From Gymnothorax reevesii (Eukaryota; Chordata; Actinopteri; Anguilliformes; Muraenidae): a stretch of DNA of 64,000 nucleotides. The notes beneath the pieces are model-generated. The model made no database searches. It was not told where the DNA came from and saw nothing but the letters and a program-made list of their open reading frames with translations. Positions 36,926 to 48,608 of the stretch are shown piece by piece. The translations under genes were made by a program, and so were the position numbers. Positions within the stretch are counted from its first letter, which is position 1; every line of letters starts with the position of its first letter. The stretch lies in the NCBI GenBank assembly GCA_029721435.1, contig CM056583.1:55674120-55738119 (forward strand), in the 5' to 3' direction.

Positions 36926-37355
36926 AAAGTGCCACGCGATTCTCAAGATTACCTAACCCCTGTTCAGACACCTGCAATATTTATATTGGTCAAAACACAT
37001 CAACAATTTTTGGAGTGGTCTTTCTACTATAATAGAGTAATCAGAAAAAAAAACTAGAAGAAAATCCAAGGTGTGCCCCTTGAGATACGGGGGTTATACA
37101 GGTGCCTTTTTAGCATTTTTTTTTCACATTTGGCAAGGTACTGACTGCAGTTGGTGATGAATTCATGGTGAATTCATCCTGATTTATATTCAGCTGACAC
37201 AAATGAATATAAAAAATGCCAGAGAGCCTATATTAGGGTTTATATTGTGAGGACCTAAAAATGGAACTCCCTGAACAAAAGGCACTTTTTATGTCCTCAC
37301 AGATCCACAACCGAGAAAGATACATTAAAATGGACTGCATTTTCTGATTAAACAG
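36926..37355 (+). repeat. unclassified repeat A, right copy (plus orientation)
   Basis: This is the inverted partner of 32468-32912. It begins at once after the TTAA next to the truncated piggyBac MITE and ends near ACTGCATTTTCTGATTAAAC. The two copies are about 4 kb apart in opposite orientation inside intron 2, with the helicase relic and the nested Tc1 between them. They could be separate insertions of one family or the remains of the ends of one larger element; outer flanks show no clear target duplication. Confidence 0.7.
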
Positions 37356-38192
37356 TATAACATTAGCTTAGATGCAAAGTTCCAAAGCTGTAGGTGTAAT
37401 AAAATGCAGTATATCAATGGAAAAAAGCTGTGAAAGCTCTTTCAGAGTGGTGTCTTTACTATTACTGAGCTGACATGGAACAATAGTGACACATTTTTGC
37501 AGCATACAATTGAGCTTTAGTGAGAGTATGCTTTGTGGAGGCGTCTTGTCTCATGGACTAACTTACTAATCGCAAATATAGCACTGGAAAATTGGTTATC
37601 GCTGTTAGGACTAGCTTTATACAGGTTAACACTCCACCCAAAGTTGTGGTTTTAATGCTATTATGCAATAGTGGTGGGAAGGAACAATTATTCAGTCTCA
37701 AACTTACAAGCTTCGAGGAATTACTTGAGAAGCGGCATCACAATTGACGAAAAATAAAATAGCCTTGCATTCTTTGCCTCTGCAAGCTTGATGATGTAAT
37801 TGCTTTCATATGTCTGTAAACAGAGGACTCTGTTCATGTACTTTGTTCTTATTTGTGTGGTTGTGTGAGCTATTATGCTGCTTGCTGAATCAGCAACTTC
37901 ATGGTGCATTCCACTGTGGGGCAGAGGGAGCTGCTCTGGCTATTGTTTACCCTATCAACAGTTACATTAACCAATGCCTGTATCCACGCTGGTGAATTAG
38001 AAAGTGGCACTGCAGGTCTGAATCAGCCCTCAAAAGTAAATCCGACTACTATAGTTGGTGGGTACTTTGTCTGTCCATCAGACTGTCGGGGGTTGCAAGG
38101 GGCACCATTCCTCCAATGGCCTCCAAACTTTGCCAAAACATGGCCCAGGAGTCTGCCATAAGTTTCTACTCATCAAAAAAAAAGGACATTTT

Positions 38193-38330
38193 TATACCCC
38201 TGCTACGACGTAGTCGGGGGTATATAGCGCTCCGCGCGTCCGTGTGTCTGTCCGTGTGTCTGTGCGTCCGGATTCGTTCAAACATAAAGCGGGGGTATGC
38301 GAGCTCTGCTCGCTTCTACACTTGTTGTTG
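38193..38330. repeat. hairpin head of a repeat element
   Basis: TATACCCC (38193-38200) pairs with GGGGTATA (38217-38224); the loop holds CTACGACGTAG, itself self-complementary. A (GTCCGTGTGTCT)-type run follows (38238-38270). The body after about 38330 is not recognisable. Confidence 0.6.
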
Positions 38331-40916
38331 CAGATTTCTAACCTTTCTGACTTCAAGTTTAAGAATGCCAATGGGTTGTTTCATAAACAAGCCCTTTCTT
38401 GGTTCAAATTTTCCTGATCATTTGTGATGAACGCAAGGACCATTGCAACCTCATCAGCAATTAATTGTTTTTTCTGAGTATATTGAAATATATGAGTGCC
38501 ACCAAACACAGGATCATGTTCCAGTAAAGATCTCTGCTCACCACTCAGGAAATAATCTTTTACTCGGTCTACCTCTGTCCATTGGTTGAGAATGCATACC
38601 TGCACCCGTCAGGATCTCGCTACCCCCCGCCCCCAACATGCACAAAGGTGTGAGGGCCTGTTCAACGCTGCTTGCATCTTAATTTATATCATTTCCTTTA
38701 AATACAGACAGAGTATTCTGCATATCAGCACATTCTGGTGAAATTGTGACTAGGTTGCGCTTTTGGGAAGATGTAGTCCTGACAAGTCATAGGCAGTCTG
38801 CTTTAAGTATCAGAAAGATTCAATTAATTGCCTAGCGCAACCCCATTTGAATAAACTCCCAATGGCATCATCTAATTTACATGGAAAACACCCCTTACAA
38901 CACCCCGCCCAGTTGCATGCAGCGCTTGAGGAAGAATACCATTTTGTCCTTGTAGTTGGGGGGGAAATGTGAATAGACGTAGCGATCGGTGTGTGCATGT
39001 ACTGTCAAATGTAGTGCATGCAGAAAAATTAGGCTCTCTCTATTTAGGATGTTACAATGCACATTAGTCCTTAGGTTAAAATGACACAGCTGTTGAAACT
39101 TCAGAGCTTTAAGCTATGGACTAATTTGAAACAACAAATGTAATGCAGATATTTTTGCTATGGGTAATTTATACCTTTAAAATTTGCCTGCTGCTGTTGA
39201 GCAGATTTGTGTGCTTTCCGATTGCAGCCAGGTTGCATGATTTACTTTATGTGAGTTTATTTTACGATAAGCAATTCATTAAGGGGCTTTTTTATGAGCA
39301 GTGATGACAGTTGGCGTCGAGAGTATATTATGTTTGCAAATACAGCTTACCGGCATACGCCTGGTTATAAATCTCCTGCACTTTATTATGAAAGTTTGAC
39401 AAATTCCAAGTCTGTAATTCAGTTTTTCTGATCCAAAAAAATTGCAGATTTAGAATACGTGAATTGCATTAATGCAGACCAAAACGACACATCTGCACAA
39501 TGTTTTGAGTTCAAAGCATTACAAATGCCCACTGAGCTGTAAGGATAGGTTTCTGGCATATAATTCAAAATTTACATATGATGGCACTTAAAATGCATAT
39601 TTTGTCAATTGGATGTGAATAATTGCCAAAAAGTGATTATAAATTAATTGTGTATGACAGGAGCCATGTTATGTTGATCTAATTATGGTAAAATCTCTTG
39701 AACTGAACAGATAACCATTTGACAGTATTTGAGCAGCTGCCTGAGGAGTTTGTGTGTCCCGCAGGTTTGTGACTCGGCGCCCGACAAATATAATTTTAGT
39801 TTGTACCACATGAATTAAAATGGAATATTTCATCTCAGATCAGAAGGGGCCCTCTGCTTGACCCCCTCTGATTTGCTTGAAATGTTTTTATTTTCTTATC
39901 ATAAACTATAGATATTTATGATGGTATGAGTGGAATTATAGATTTATATACCAGGTACTTTCCATGATTTTTTTTTTATTGCCTGTTGATTTTTTTGTTC
40001 AACTGAAGTATGAGGCTATGTTTGAATGAAAATATCTCAGGTACTATAGAAGATATGAAATTCTCACTTTTAATTTTCATCATGCCATTTTTTCATAATC
40101 TGCAATATTGGATAAGTAGGTCAAATTTATTATGGTGCAGTTGACTGACATTTTGACAGAATGTCTTCTTCTAAGAAATGTCAGTCACCTGCACCATAAC
40201 AATCTCCCTGGTTAATGTTGTGCTCCAGAGTTTCTTTCTCTGATTTTTGTGAATGAGGTATTTCAGGTTGTTCTGGGGCTGTATTTTCTGTCCGAGGTGA
40301 TCAATCCCTTTGCTCTGAACTTTGGGCTTTGTGACTTTGCAGATGTTTAACATGCAAAAAATCTATGTGACACACTGAAGGAAAGGGGAAAATGCATAAT
40401 GTGGCCCCTTTAAATAAGCTGATACAGAGCTGGCTGTTTTTGGATTGAAAACTGCTTTTATTCTTTGCATTGCTCACTCTCTCAATATCTAGGGTCTTAC
40501 TCATATCATTATAAATTGATGTTCTGTAATATGGGATTTCGTGCTTCTCTTCAATTTATGCCCCAAGGAATTGTTCTGCATTGTAATAAAGGCATTGATT
40601 CTATTCCTTTGTGTATTCAGTACTGTGTGAGAAATCTCTGTATTTAAATGCTCTGACAAAAAATCCACCAGGCTGTTCTTTGTCAGACCGTCACTTTGCT
40701 CAGTATCTGAAGTCTAGGCTGATACAAAGGAGGAGGCGAGATCAGAATGTACTGTACAGGAAGGTATTTTGACAAAAGAATTTTGGTCCTTCAGATCACT
40801 GGATGCATGTGCTCCTGTTTTTTTATTATGTTGAGCTTTTTAGGTTTCGTTTTGGATTTTACACTTTTAGCAGATGCTGAATGTCTGCCACCACATAAAT
40901 AAATTAAAAAAAAAGA

Positions 40917-40938
40917 TTTTTTTTTTTTTTTTTTTTTT
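40917..40938. repeat. T22 homopolymer beside an A run
   Basis: A nine-A run (40906-40914) precedes 22 T residues (40917-40938). It lies 90 bp before the Helentron-like element. Confidence 0.9.
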
Positions 40939-41025
40939 ACTGAATGAGTGGAGCAGGATTTTGGAGATATATTCCCACAGGGAGCCGGTGCTCAAATCCA
41001 ACAGTCCTTGTTCTTTACCTATCTT

Positions 41026-43508
41026 TAGCTTACCGGCCCTATGAGCCGATAAGCTATTGTCGTGGTTTGTCGTCCGTCGGTCGGATAAATTTCCCTTTAA
41101 ATTTGCCAAAATATACTACTAGACCATATCTCCAGCCATTGTATTATTTTTATAGTTTATATAGTTATATAATATATAGCTATTATATAAAACTATTATA
41201 TAGTTTTTCACCTGTCCGTCTGTCTGTCCGCACTTTGCCATGGCTATAACTTTTGATCGGCTCATGATAGGACTTCGATACTTGGCATATGCATTGCTTG
41301 TGACAAGGCATTTCAGATGGGGTCATGACTTTTGACCTTGTGACCTTGACCTTGGAGTATGATGTTTGGTGACAAAAACTTTAACATGGGCCATAACTTT
41401 TCATTTCCTAGTAATAGGCATTTCATACCTGGCATATGTATTCCTTAGGATAAGGCCTTTCTGATGAGGTAATGAATATTGACCTTGTGACCTTGACCTT
41501 TATCCTTTGATTGACTCATGATAGGCCATTAATGGTTAGCATGTGCATGTTATGCACGGGGGCATCAGTGTTTCACAAACACATCTTGTTTTTCTCAGAT
41601 TTTTGATCGAATTATTTTTTTCTGTTTTATGGGCCCTTGAAATTTTCCCCCCAGTGTTAAAGATAGGACTGAGAAATTTTTAAAAACTATTTATCAAAAA
41701 CTGCCCAATAATTTTTTTCTAAATCAGGCAATCAACTTACCTTGGTACCCTCAATGTATAGTGCAAGCACGATTTTGATTGAATCGACAGAAGGGAGTCT
41801 TGTTGGGGTGCTGTACTTTAACTTATGTAGGAAATTATAAATGACCTGTGGAGGCCAAATGGTTGCAGATAGAGATTAAAGGATTAGTGTGTAAGATTTA
41901 GAGCCATCTATTGGTCAGGTTATAGATTGCAACCAACTGACCATTCCTTTTCTCAGAAAACCTATGGTGGTCGCAAAACTTGCAAAAACGTGAAAGGCGC
42001 CCTCTTGTGTCAGTGCTTTATTCATTTACTTTCTTCCCGTTCTGGGCTACTGTAGTGAAAATGGCAGCACAACATGGCGGCCTCCACAGAGGTGGACCCA
42101 CTCCCATGTAGGTTTAAAGGGCTTATTCTAAGCGATATGAAACTCAAAGATTATTGTTTTCACGTGATTATACACTACTAAAAAATAGTTATGAATGTTA
42201 TATTCCATTTTTGCCAAAATATTAATCTAAATTCTACACACTGCTCCTTTTAGTTTGTATTATCGACCTTCAAGTCATATATAGTATGACTTATATTTTG
42301 ACGATGTTAAATTTGACCTCAGATTACTTTGAAAGGTCAACCTCGAGGTCAAAGAAAATAGTAACAATGTAAAAGATAGAACTTGAATTACAGTGTGAGT
42401 GGTGTTTTGATTGAGTCTGTGGAAGCGGGTCTAGTGGGGGCACTGTACTTGAACATCGAGGCTTATGGAGAATGGGTAAAATGGCCTGTGGAAGCTAAAT
42501 GGTTGAAGATAGATAGTAAGTTTGTATTATTATTCAAATATAGGAAGTCATATATGACCTATAATTAGGCTATGTTAAATTTGAGAGATCAAACTTGAGG
42601 TCAGGTAAAATTCAACAATTTTCAAAGGCTTCTAGGCTTGAAAATATTGAAGATAGAGAACAAATGCGTACTGAACACTTACAGAAAGTCATGTATGAAA
42701 CTCAAGGTCGAACTTCACCAAGAGAAAATTCAATGACTTCTGTCACTGAGAAAGTCACAGAGGAGGCTAGGTTTGTGTTACTGACATAGGAAGTCACATA
42801 TGAACTTTCATTTGGTGACTTTCAACTTGACTGTTGGTGACATTTGAAGGTCAAACTTGACATAATACAATTACAATGACATGTATTGCCAAAACGGTCA
42901 CAGATGGAGTCTAGGTTTGTATTAGAGACATATCGGAAGTCATGTATGAACCTTCATTTGGTGACCTTTTTATTGACCTTCAAAGGTCAAATGTGACCTA
43001 GTGAAAATTCAATGACTTGTATCACTAAAATGGTCACAGATGGAGCCTAAGTTTTTGTTACTGACTATTAGGAAGTCACATATGAACTTTCATTTGGTGA
43101 CATTCGATTTGACTGTTGGTGACATTTGAAGGTCAAACTTCACATAATACAAGAACAATGACTTGTATCACCAAAATGGTCACAGATTAAGCCAAGATTT
43201 GTATAGAGACATTTGGAAAGTCATATATGAAGACCATTTGCTGACCACAACTTAACATTCTATGACCTTTAAAGTTCACAATTGACATATTGAGTACATA
43301 TTGACATATTTAAATTATTTGTATCACCAAAACTGCTTCAGAGCCTAGGATTGTATTACAGAAGGTCTTATAAATGTATATGAGCATTTATTTAGTGATC
43401 TTGACATTGATTTTCATTAATTCAAATGTCAAACTTCACAGGAAATTTTCATATCTTGTATCATCACTGTAAGACTGCTTGCCGGTAAGCTACAGGACCC
43501 TTGGTCCT
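41026..43508. mobile_element. Helentron-like nonautonomous element with tandem core
   Basis: The left end is a hairpin, AGCTTACCGGC (41026-41036) with GCCGATAAGCT (41044-41054). The same 11-mer appears inverted near the right end as GCCGGTAAGCT (43481-43491), followed by a perfect 6-bp hairpin AGGACC-CTT-GGTCCT (43494-43508). Between them lie a GTCCGTC-rich stretch and ragged tandem units of about 135-150 bp containing GGTGACCTTTGAAGGTCAAA. Short subterminal inverted repeats plus a 3' hairpin are what is described for Helentrons and their nonautonomous relatives; that label is inference. A MITE at 41878-42250 is inserted in it. A second copy ends at base 670 of the window. Confidence 0.65.
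41878..42250. mobile_element. MITE, 373 bp, nested in Helentron-like element
   Basis: The left end AAAGGATTAGTGTGTAAGAT is matched by an inverted right end (AAAGGAGCAGTGTGTAGAAT on the other strand), giving a TIR of about 25 bp. The body includes CCATCTATTGGTC and an ATGGCGGCC block, familiar to me from a very common fish repeat. There is no coding capacity. It interrupts the tandem core of the surrounding element, so it is younger. Confidence 0.75.
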
Positions 43509-43527
43509 ATTTTTGATCTTTTTTTTA

Positions 43528-43797
43528 GGTCCAGTTTCTTTGTTGATTCATACTTAACACTAAATTTTGAGTTTGTCCAGTCCACTTTGTTGATTCAAAG
43601 TTAAGGGTTAATATTTCTTGAATCCAGCCCTTAGTGTTGAGTTACAGTTAATGATAAATGTTGAATTTGTCCAGTACACTTTGTTGATTGAACGTTAATG
43701 ATGAAGTATGTCCTGAATCCAGTTCACTTAGTTGAATCATAGTTAATAATAAATGTATCCTGAATCCTGTCCTTTTGTGCTGAGTTATAGTTAATGA
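43528..43797. repeat. minisatellite, about 47-50 bp unit
   Basis: About five degenerate units share the pattern GAATCCAGT, CACTTTGTTGATTC and AGTTAATGAT. The units differ by substitutions and small indels. The array ends at the hAT MITE, which appears to have inserted into its last unit. Confidence 0.7.
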
Positions 43798-44162
43798 TAG
43801 GGTAGGGCGATATCTCTGTGTTTTAATATATATTGATGCATTTCTAAACGAGATATAACACGGGACAATATCACTTGTATCGATATAGTTAATTTTGCGT
43901 TAAAATGACAATACATGGGCCTTAACGGACCCCGTTAATCTCAGAATGGAAAAAAAATCCTCAGTGACCCCTTTTCCTAGTCCTGCACACATAAATAAGT
44001 CTGAAAATGATAAAATTGCGCATGCGTACTGGAAGTCTTGGTCAAATAGCCTCAGAACTGTAAACCCGGTTCACGGGCAAAAAAATATTGATATAAATCG
44101 AGTATCGCCATTCAGCTAAAAAATATCGAGATATGACTTTTAGTCCATATCGCCCAGCCCTA
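43798..44162. mobile_element. hAT-type MITE, 365 bp, 8-bp TSD with one mismatch
   Basis: The left end is TAGGGTAGGGCGATAT and the right end is the inverse of TAGGGCTGGGCGATATGGAC. The interior has further inverted blocks rich in ATATCG. GTTAATGA (43790-43797) and GTTAAAGA (44163-44170) flank it, an 8-bp duplication with one change. The GGGCGATAT terminus is common in fish hAT-derived repeats, as I recall. The left duplication falls inside the minisatellite just upstream. Confidence 0.85.
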
Positions 44163-45452
44163 GTTAAAGATGCACTATGCAAGTTTATTTGACATCACTT
44201 CTGTTGACATTTATAGTCAAACAAAACAGAAGTAGCTAGCCCCTCCCTCCCATGCTGCCGTAACTGTCAACTGTCAACGTGGTTTATGTTACGGGGCCTG
44301 TATGTAGTCTTCGGTATCGCTAAGGAGGAGAGAGCACTGATGCATGTTCACTGCCACCCGGCAGCAACACTTATGCATTCTGTGCTGAGCGCTACTGTGC
44401 CGGTGCTATTGCACTTGCTGCGGCGGTTAGCCAAGTACAGACGAGCACCAGCGCGACTGCACCCACGCTGTAAGACAGCATCATAAAAAATGACCGGTCT
44501 GCCATCAACCCACTTGCCTCCAGCACCTGTTTGCGACACTGCATCGAGAGAAGATCAGCTTGTGCAGGTTCGCTTTCAGTCCACTTCCACACTGCAATTT
44601 ATTGCCTTGGCCCCTTCTTCTGGTCAGGCAATTTATTTCGGTTGGTCGCCTAGCAATTTTTTGCAATCTCTGAAAAGAAAAGAATGAATAAGACGTGAAT
44701 GTATTCATAGACGAGTGAAAGTTAATTAATTCCTTATGAAAAGTCCCATATTGTATCACTGCTGTCATTTAAAGTGCAGGCACACAGTGCTTGAATAAGG
44801 AGCAGGATCTATTAGCACAATGAAACATAATGCTGGTGAGGGGAGCTGTCTGGCATGCTGGCACACGTGAGCATGCGGACTGAGCACTGAGAAATCGGTG
44901 TGCTTGCCCTGCTGCGTTAATTGGCTTGGGAAGTTAGTTTGCTTTTGAATGACTGGAGCTTTAAGACTGATTTTTCCCCCCTTTGATATAAACAGGTTGA
45001 CAGGGATGAGATGTTTTGAGAATTTTTGAAGGGGAATACAGTCACATCTTCCATTATTTTTTAAGTCTTTACGGGTCAGCTCAAAAATCCCCTATAGATG
45101 ACCAGCTGTCTGAGGCCGTTGTGAATCCCGGTGAGATTGGTCACTAGTCCCTTGGCCCTGAGTCCATTCAACCATTTATGGGTTGCTATGGATAAAAGAG
45201 GCATCCGATCACATAGAACTGAGGAGGAGAGTGTAACACCAGAATACACTGGACATATACTGGTTCTGATTTGGCGGGACAGCCGACAGCTCATGACATG
45301 GCAGTTTGGAAAATATTCCTGATTTAAGTTACACTGATTCTGAAATCTGATAGCCTGCGCGAGATCACTGAGAGTGATTGTGGAACTTTCAATTTGTGGG
45401 TGTGGAAGTGGGTAGGGAGCAACATTACTCTTTTGAAATGATTCCTTACTGA

Positions 45453-46080
45453 ATATACACTGATCAGCCCCAAACATTAAAATTTCCGGTCTTAATATTG
45501 TTCAGGTCCCCCTCCTGCTGCCACTGACATCCACTTCAACTCCCAGACCCAAGAGAACATTTCCCTGAGCATCACACTTCATCCATCAGATTATCTTCCT
45601 CAAACAGTCCATCCTGGTGCCATCTGTTTCCTAGGTCAATGGTCCTGATGTCCTCAGCCAACGAACATGCTGTTCAGGAAAATGGGACTCTCTGGGTCAG
45701 GTGACTTTCTGGAGTTGCTCCAAAGTCCAGTTCTGACGTTCACATGCCCATTGCAAGCACTTCCAGTGGTGGACCAGGGCTGGCATGGGCAGTCCAAATT
45801 GTCTACTGCTACAGTTTGGGGGGCAGGGCATGATACATTGTACGTTTTGACCCATTCCCTTGGAAGTATCATTAAAATTCTTGGTGTCTTGTGCCACAGT
45901 TGCCCTTCTGTCAATTTTGACCTGACAGGATAGCCTCCATTGCCCTTGGGTGTGACTGGGACTGCTGACTGGGGGCCTTGCCACTCAAGAGATGTTCTGT
46001 CCCACTTGTCTGGCAATAATGATTTAGCCCACTTCAAAGAGTCTTTGGTCCCGTTTCTCCCTTAATAAACACGTTGACAA
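45453..46080 (-). mobile_element. internally deleted Tc1-type element, copy 2
   Basis: It is the same family as 22949-23727 but in reverse. The end at 45453 reads ATACACTGATCAGCC and is followed by AACATTAAAA. On the minus strand the sequence includes GATGGCACCAGGATGGACTG and ends AACAATATTAAGACC, so the same catalytic region is absent. A minus-strand frame at 45654-46037 is open but does not give a clean transposase. The far border near 46080 is not sharp. Confidence 0.7.
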
Positions 46081-46263
46081 GGAGATCCAACTGTTTCTTA
46101 TAGCCTAAGGTCTACCTACAGTCCTTGACATGCACTGTTGTGACGAGATAATTCGCTTCATTTTTTGTTAGTTGTTTTAAAACTTTGACTCATCGGTGTA
46201 TGCTTTACTCAGGACAGTGATGACCATCCATGCCTCCGGAGGCAGACCTTCCAGTAGTTTTTT

Positions 46264-46870
46264 ATCCTCCGTCACAACGAAGTTGGACGGAGATATTGAA
46301 ACGGGCTCTGTCCATCCATCCATGCATGTGTGCGTGCGTCCATCCAAATCAGTAGTAGACTTTGTTTTTGCTGCAGAACTCTGAAAGTATGATAGTAATT
46401 GCCTTGAAACTTGGCGTCTATGTTCTCGAGGGGATTTAGTTGTGCCTTTTGATACTCAAGAGTTTGACCAATTTTATTTTTTCTAGTTCCCATGGAAACA
46501 AATTGGGACTGAATGTCTCATGTAACATGGATGGGGTAGGCTATATTTCCAGAGCAGAACTCAGAAAGTATGAACATTATTGTCTTGAAACTTGCCCTGC
46601 ATGTTCTTTAGGGGATGTAATTGTGCCTTTTGATACTAGGAAATTTGACATATTTTTTTTTTTCCAATTATCATGTACACAAAGTTGGACTCTCACGTAA
46701 CTGGTAAGGAGTAGGCTTTGTCTCCGGAGCAAAACTTGGAAAGTATCCATGATATTTTCTTGAAACTTGGTATGCATGTTCTCAAGGGAATGTTTGTAGT
46801 TGTGCCTTTTGATGCTAGGGAATTTAAACATTTTATTTTAGTTACCATGGAAACAAATTAGCGATTAAGT
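46264..46870. repeat. hairpin-headed element with three 175-bp tandem units
   Basis: The head is a hairpin CTCCGTC (46267-46273) and GACGGAG (46286-46292) with an ACGAAGTT loop, followed by a CCATCCATCC and GTGCGTGCGTCC stretch. Three tandem units of about 175 bp follow, each with AACTnnGAAAGTAT, TTGAAACTTG, ATGTTCT and GTGCCTTTTGAT. The same unit occurs once at 24.3-24.6 kb. Confidence 0.7.
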
Positions 46871-47556
46871 GACGGGGGATATAGTGTAGATTACTTTGTG
46901 TCCTCGTGTCCTTTGTTTCAACCTTTGTTTTTTGTACAGCAGAGTAACATCACTTGTAACTCCACACAATCTCTTGCTTTTGAATGTAGTGGGCTCTCAC
47001 AGTGCTGGGGTGAAAACTGAAATGATTACAGATCCCTAGAAACAAAATGGGTTTGTACTGCTTCGCCTTGAGATTATGGGTATTTAGTCTGACAGAGGCA
47101 TGACTGCATGTGCTGCCCCAGTGCCATTACTGGAGCTCTTCTGTTGAGAGTGCTTCTGTGGAACAAATATTAAGAGTGTTATGATGTTTTCCATCGCTGA
47201 AGTACGACATTTTGTCCTTTTGTCTGAGGAGACGAGGGAGTCGCAGATGGAATTCTGTGGACTCCAACAGAAACAGCGATTGTTGTGTTGTCATACTCTC
47301 AAATATCCATCTGCTCCTCACTGCTCTCCAGCCATTATGTGTCCTCACTGGCTGCATGAGCCTGCTGCTTCCATGCTCGCCTCATCCTCGTCCTCTTCCT
47401 GTTCATTTCCTTTATTTCTAGGGACAGGAAATTGGTTACCGTCCTCATCGGCTATAAAGATGGCAAGGGGCATGATCCATTCCGTCTGTTGAATTTCCAA
47501 ACAGGAGAACTTACCCCTGCGTATCTTCCTCCTGCCCTTGTGTGTGTGTGTTACAG

Positions 47557-47750
47557 AGATGGCGAGGAGCTGCAGAAGTCGCTCTCTGAGCTGGCGGATA
47601 ATAAGGCTGAAAACGCGCACACAAAGGGCATCAGCAGGATCGGCAGCGGCAGCAACCCTTTCCTGGACATCTCCCACGACCCCAACGCAGCGGTCTACAA
47701 GAGCGGCTTCCTCGCTCGCAAAATACACGCCGACATGGACGGCAAGAAGA
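47557..47750 (+). CDS. psd3: psd3-like exon, Sec7-PH linker and start of PH domain
   Basis: The acceptor is a TG-rich tract ending TTACAG; the exon runs from 47557 to a GTAAGT donor at 47751. The first base completes the valine codon of the previous exon. About 40 linker residues rich in Glu, Lys and Ser follow, then the conserved NPFLDISHDPNAAVYKSGF block and LARKIHADMDGKK, which is the first strand of the PH domain and its approach. The exon leaves in phase 1. GC content and CpG count are clearly higher than in the flanking introns, as expected for conserved fish coding sequence. The NPFLD and YKSGFLARK motifs separate PSD3 from PSD and PSD2, which in my memory read YKHG and LTRK here. This exon carries the strongest evidence for the paralogue call. 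Confidence 0.95.
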
Positions 47751-48608
47751 GTAAGTGACTCTGAGGGGACTGGTGTCACGAGCGCTGATCTTCTCCTATC
47801 CCATCTCGCCTATTCACCTGCCTGTGGCGCTCCACTCCTACAGAATGGCATTTTCACATCACAGCAGTTGGCTATGAGTGAGGTTGTAGTGAACTTGATA
47901 TTCTGAAATTGATCCAAGGTGTGATGAAGCCTTATTAACTTAAGTGGATTCAGGTGTTCTTTGCTCATCAGCTCTCATGCAGTAGGTCCCTAAGCAATCT
48001 TTGATTTAAAATATGCTCAGTTTTCAAAAAAAGGAAAAGAAAAGGTAGAACATTGATGATGAAGTGTTTGTGTAAATACGTTATCAGTCTCCTTTTGAAT
48101 TTTGCCCTTGGTTTTTCCACAGTAGTCGTGATTTTGTCCGTGTGCTGTTTGTGATTGCATGGTGAAGGACAATCTGATTACCCATCCAAGTGTTACCCTT
48201 AGAACGTTTTCTAGATCTGGCGGTGCACCTCAAAAAACAAAAGTGACACAACGTGCTCAAGTGTGCCTGTTAGTTAATACATATTGGAGCAATAACACAG
48301 CTGACAGTGGCGAAGTGACCGCTGGAAGATGATGATAATGATGATAATTTTTTTTTTTTTAAATCAGCTGTTCCACACCAGGCACAGAATAATTTAGACT
48401 TCAGATATGTTGTTTTTGGAACATATTACAAAGATCAAATATCAAGTATACGGTAAAGGCAAAATAAATGAGATACTATAAATTAATTGAAGTGCCGTTT
48501 TAATCATAACCTGATAAAAAGAGAACGTGAGCACAGTGCGCTACATTCTGTGCCTGAAAAAAATCTTCTCCTATGGCGCCTTTTTCAGTTACATTTCAAG
48601 GCAGCATC

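Larger units (their letters stand above)
25517..47556 (+). other. psd3 intron 2 (22.0 kb), repeat-rich
   Basis: The intron begins GTAAGT and ends TTACAG. The first part (25.5-32.4 kb) is AT-rich with a 25-T run at 26571-26595 and few recognisable repeats. From 32.4 to 37.4 kb it holds nested elements: a helicase relic, an inverted repeat pair and a Tc1 inside a piggyBac MITE. From 38.2 kb on come hairpin-headed elements, a Helentron-like element (41026-43508), a minisatellite, a hAT MITE and a Tc1 copy. The stretches 37.4-38.1, 38.4-40.9 and 44.2-45.4 kb show nothing I can name. Confidence 0.7.

Noticed and set aside
45076..45477. 133-codon minus-strand open frame
   Set aside because: It overlaps the end of a Tc1 copy and shows no transposase or other motif I recognise. 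I could not support a gene.
47345..47779. 144-codon minus-strand open frame
   Set aside because: It is the antisense shadow of the GC-rich psd3 exon at 47557-47750.
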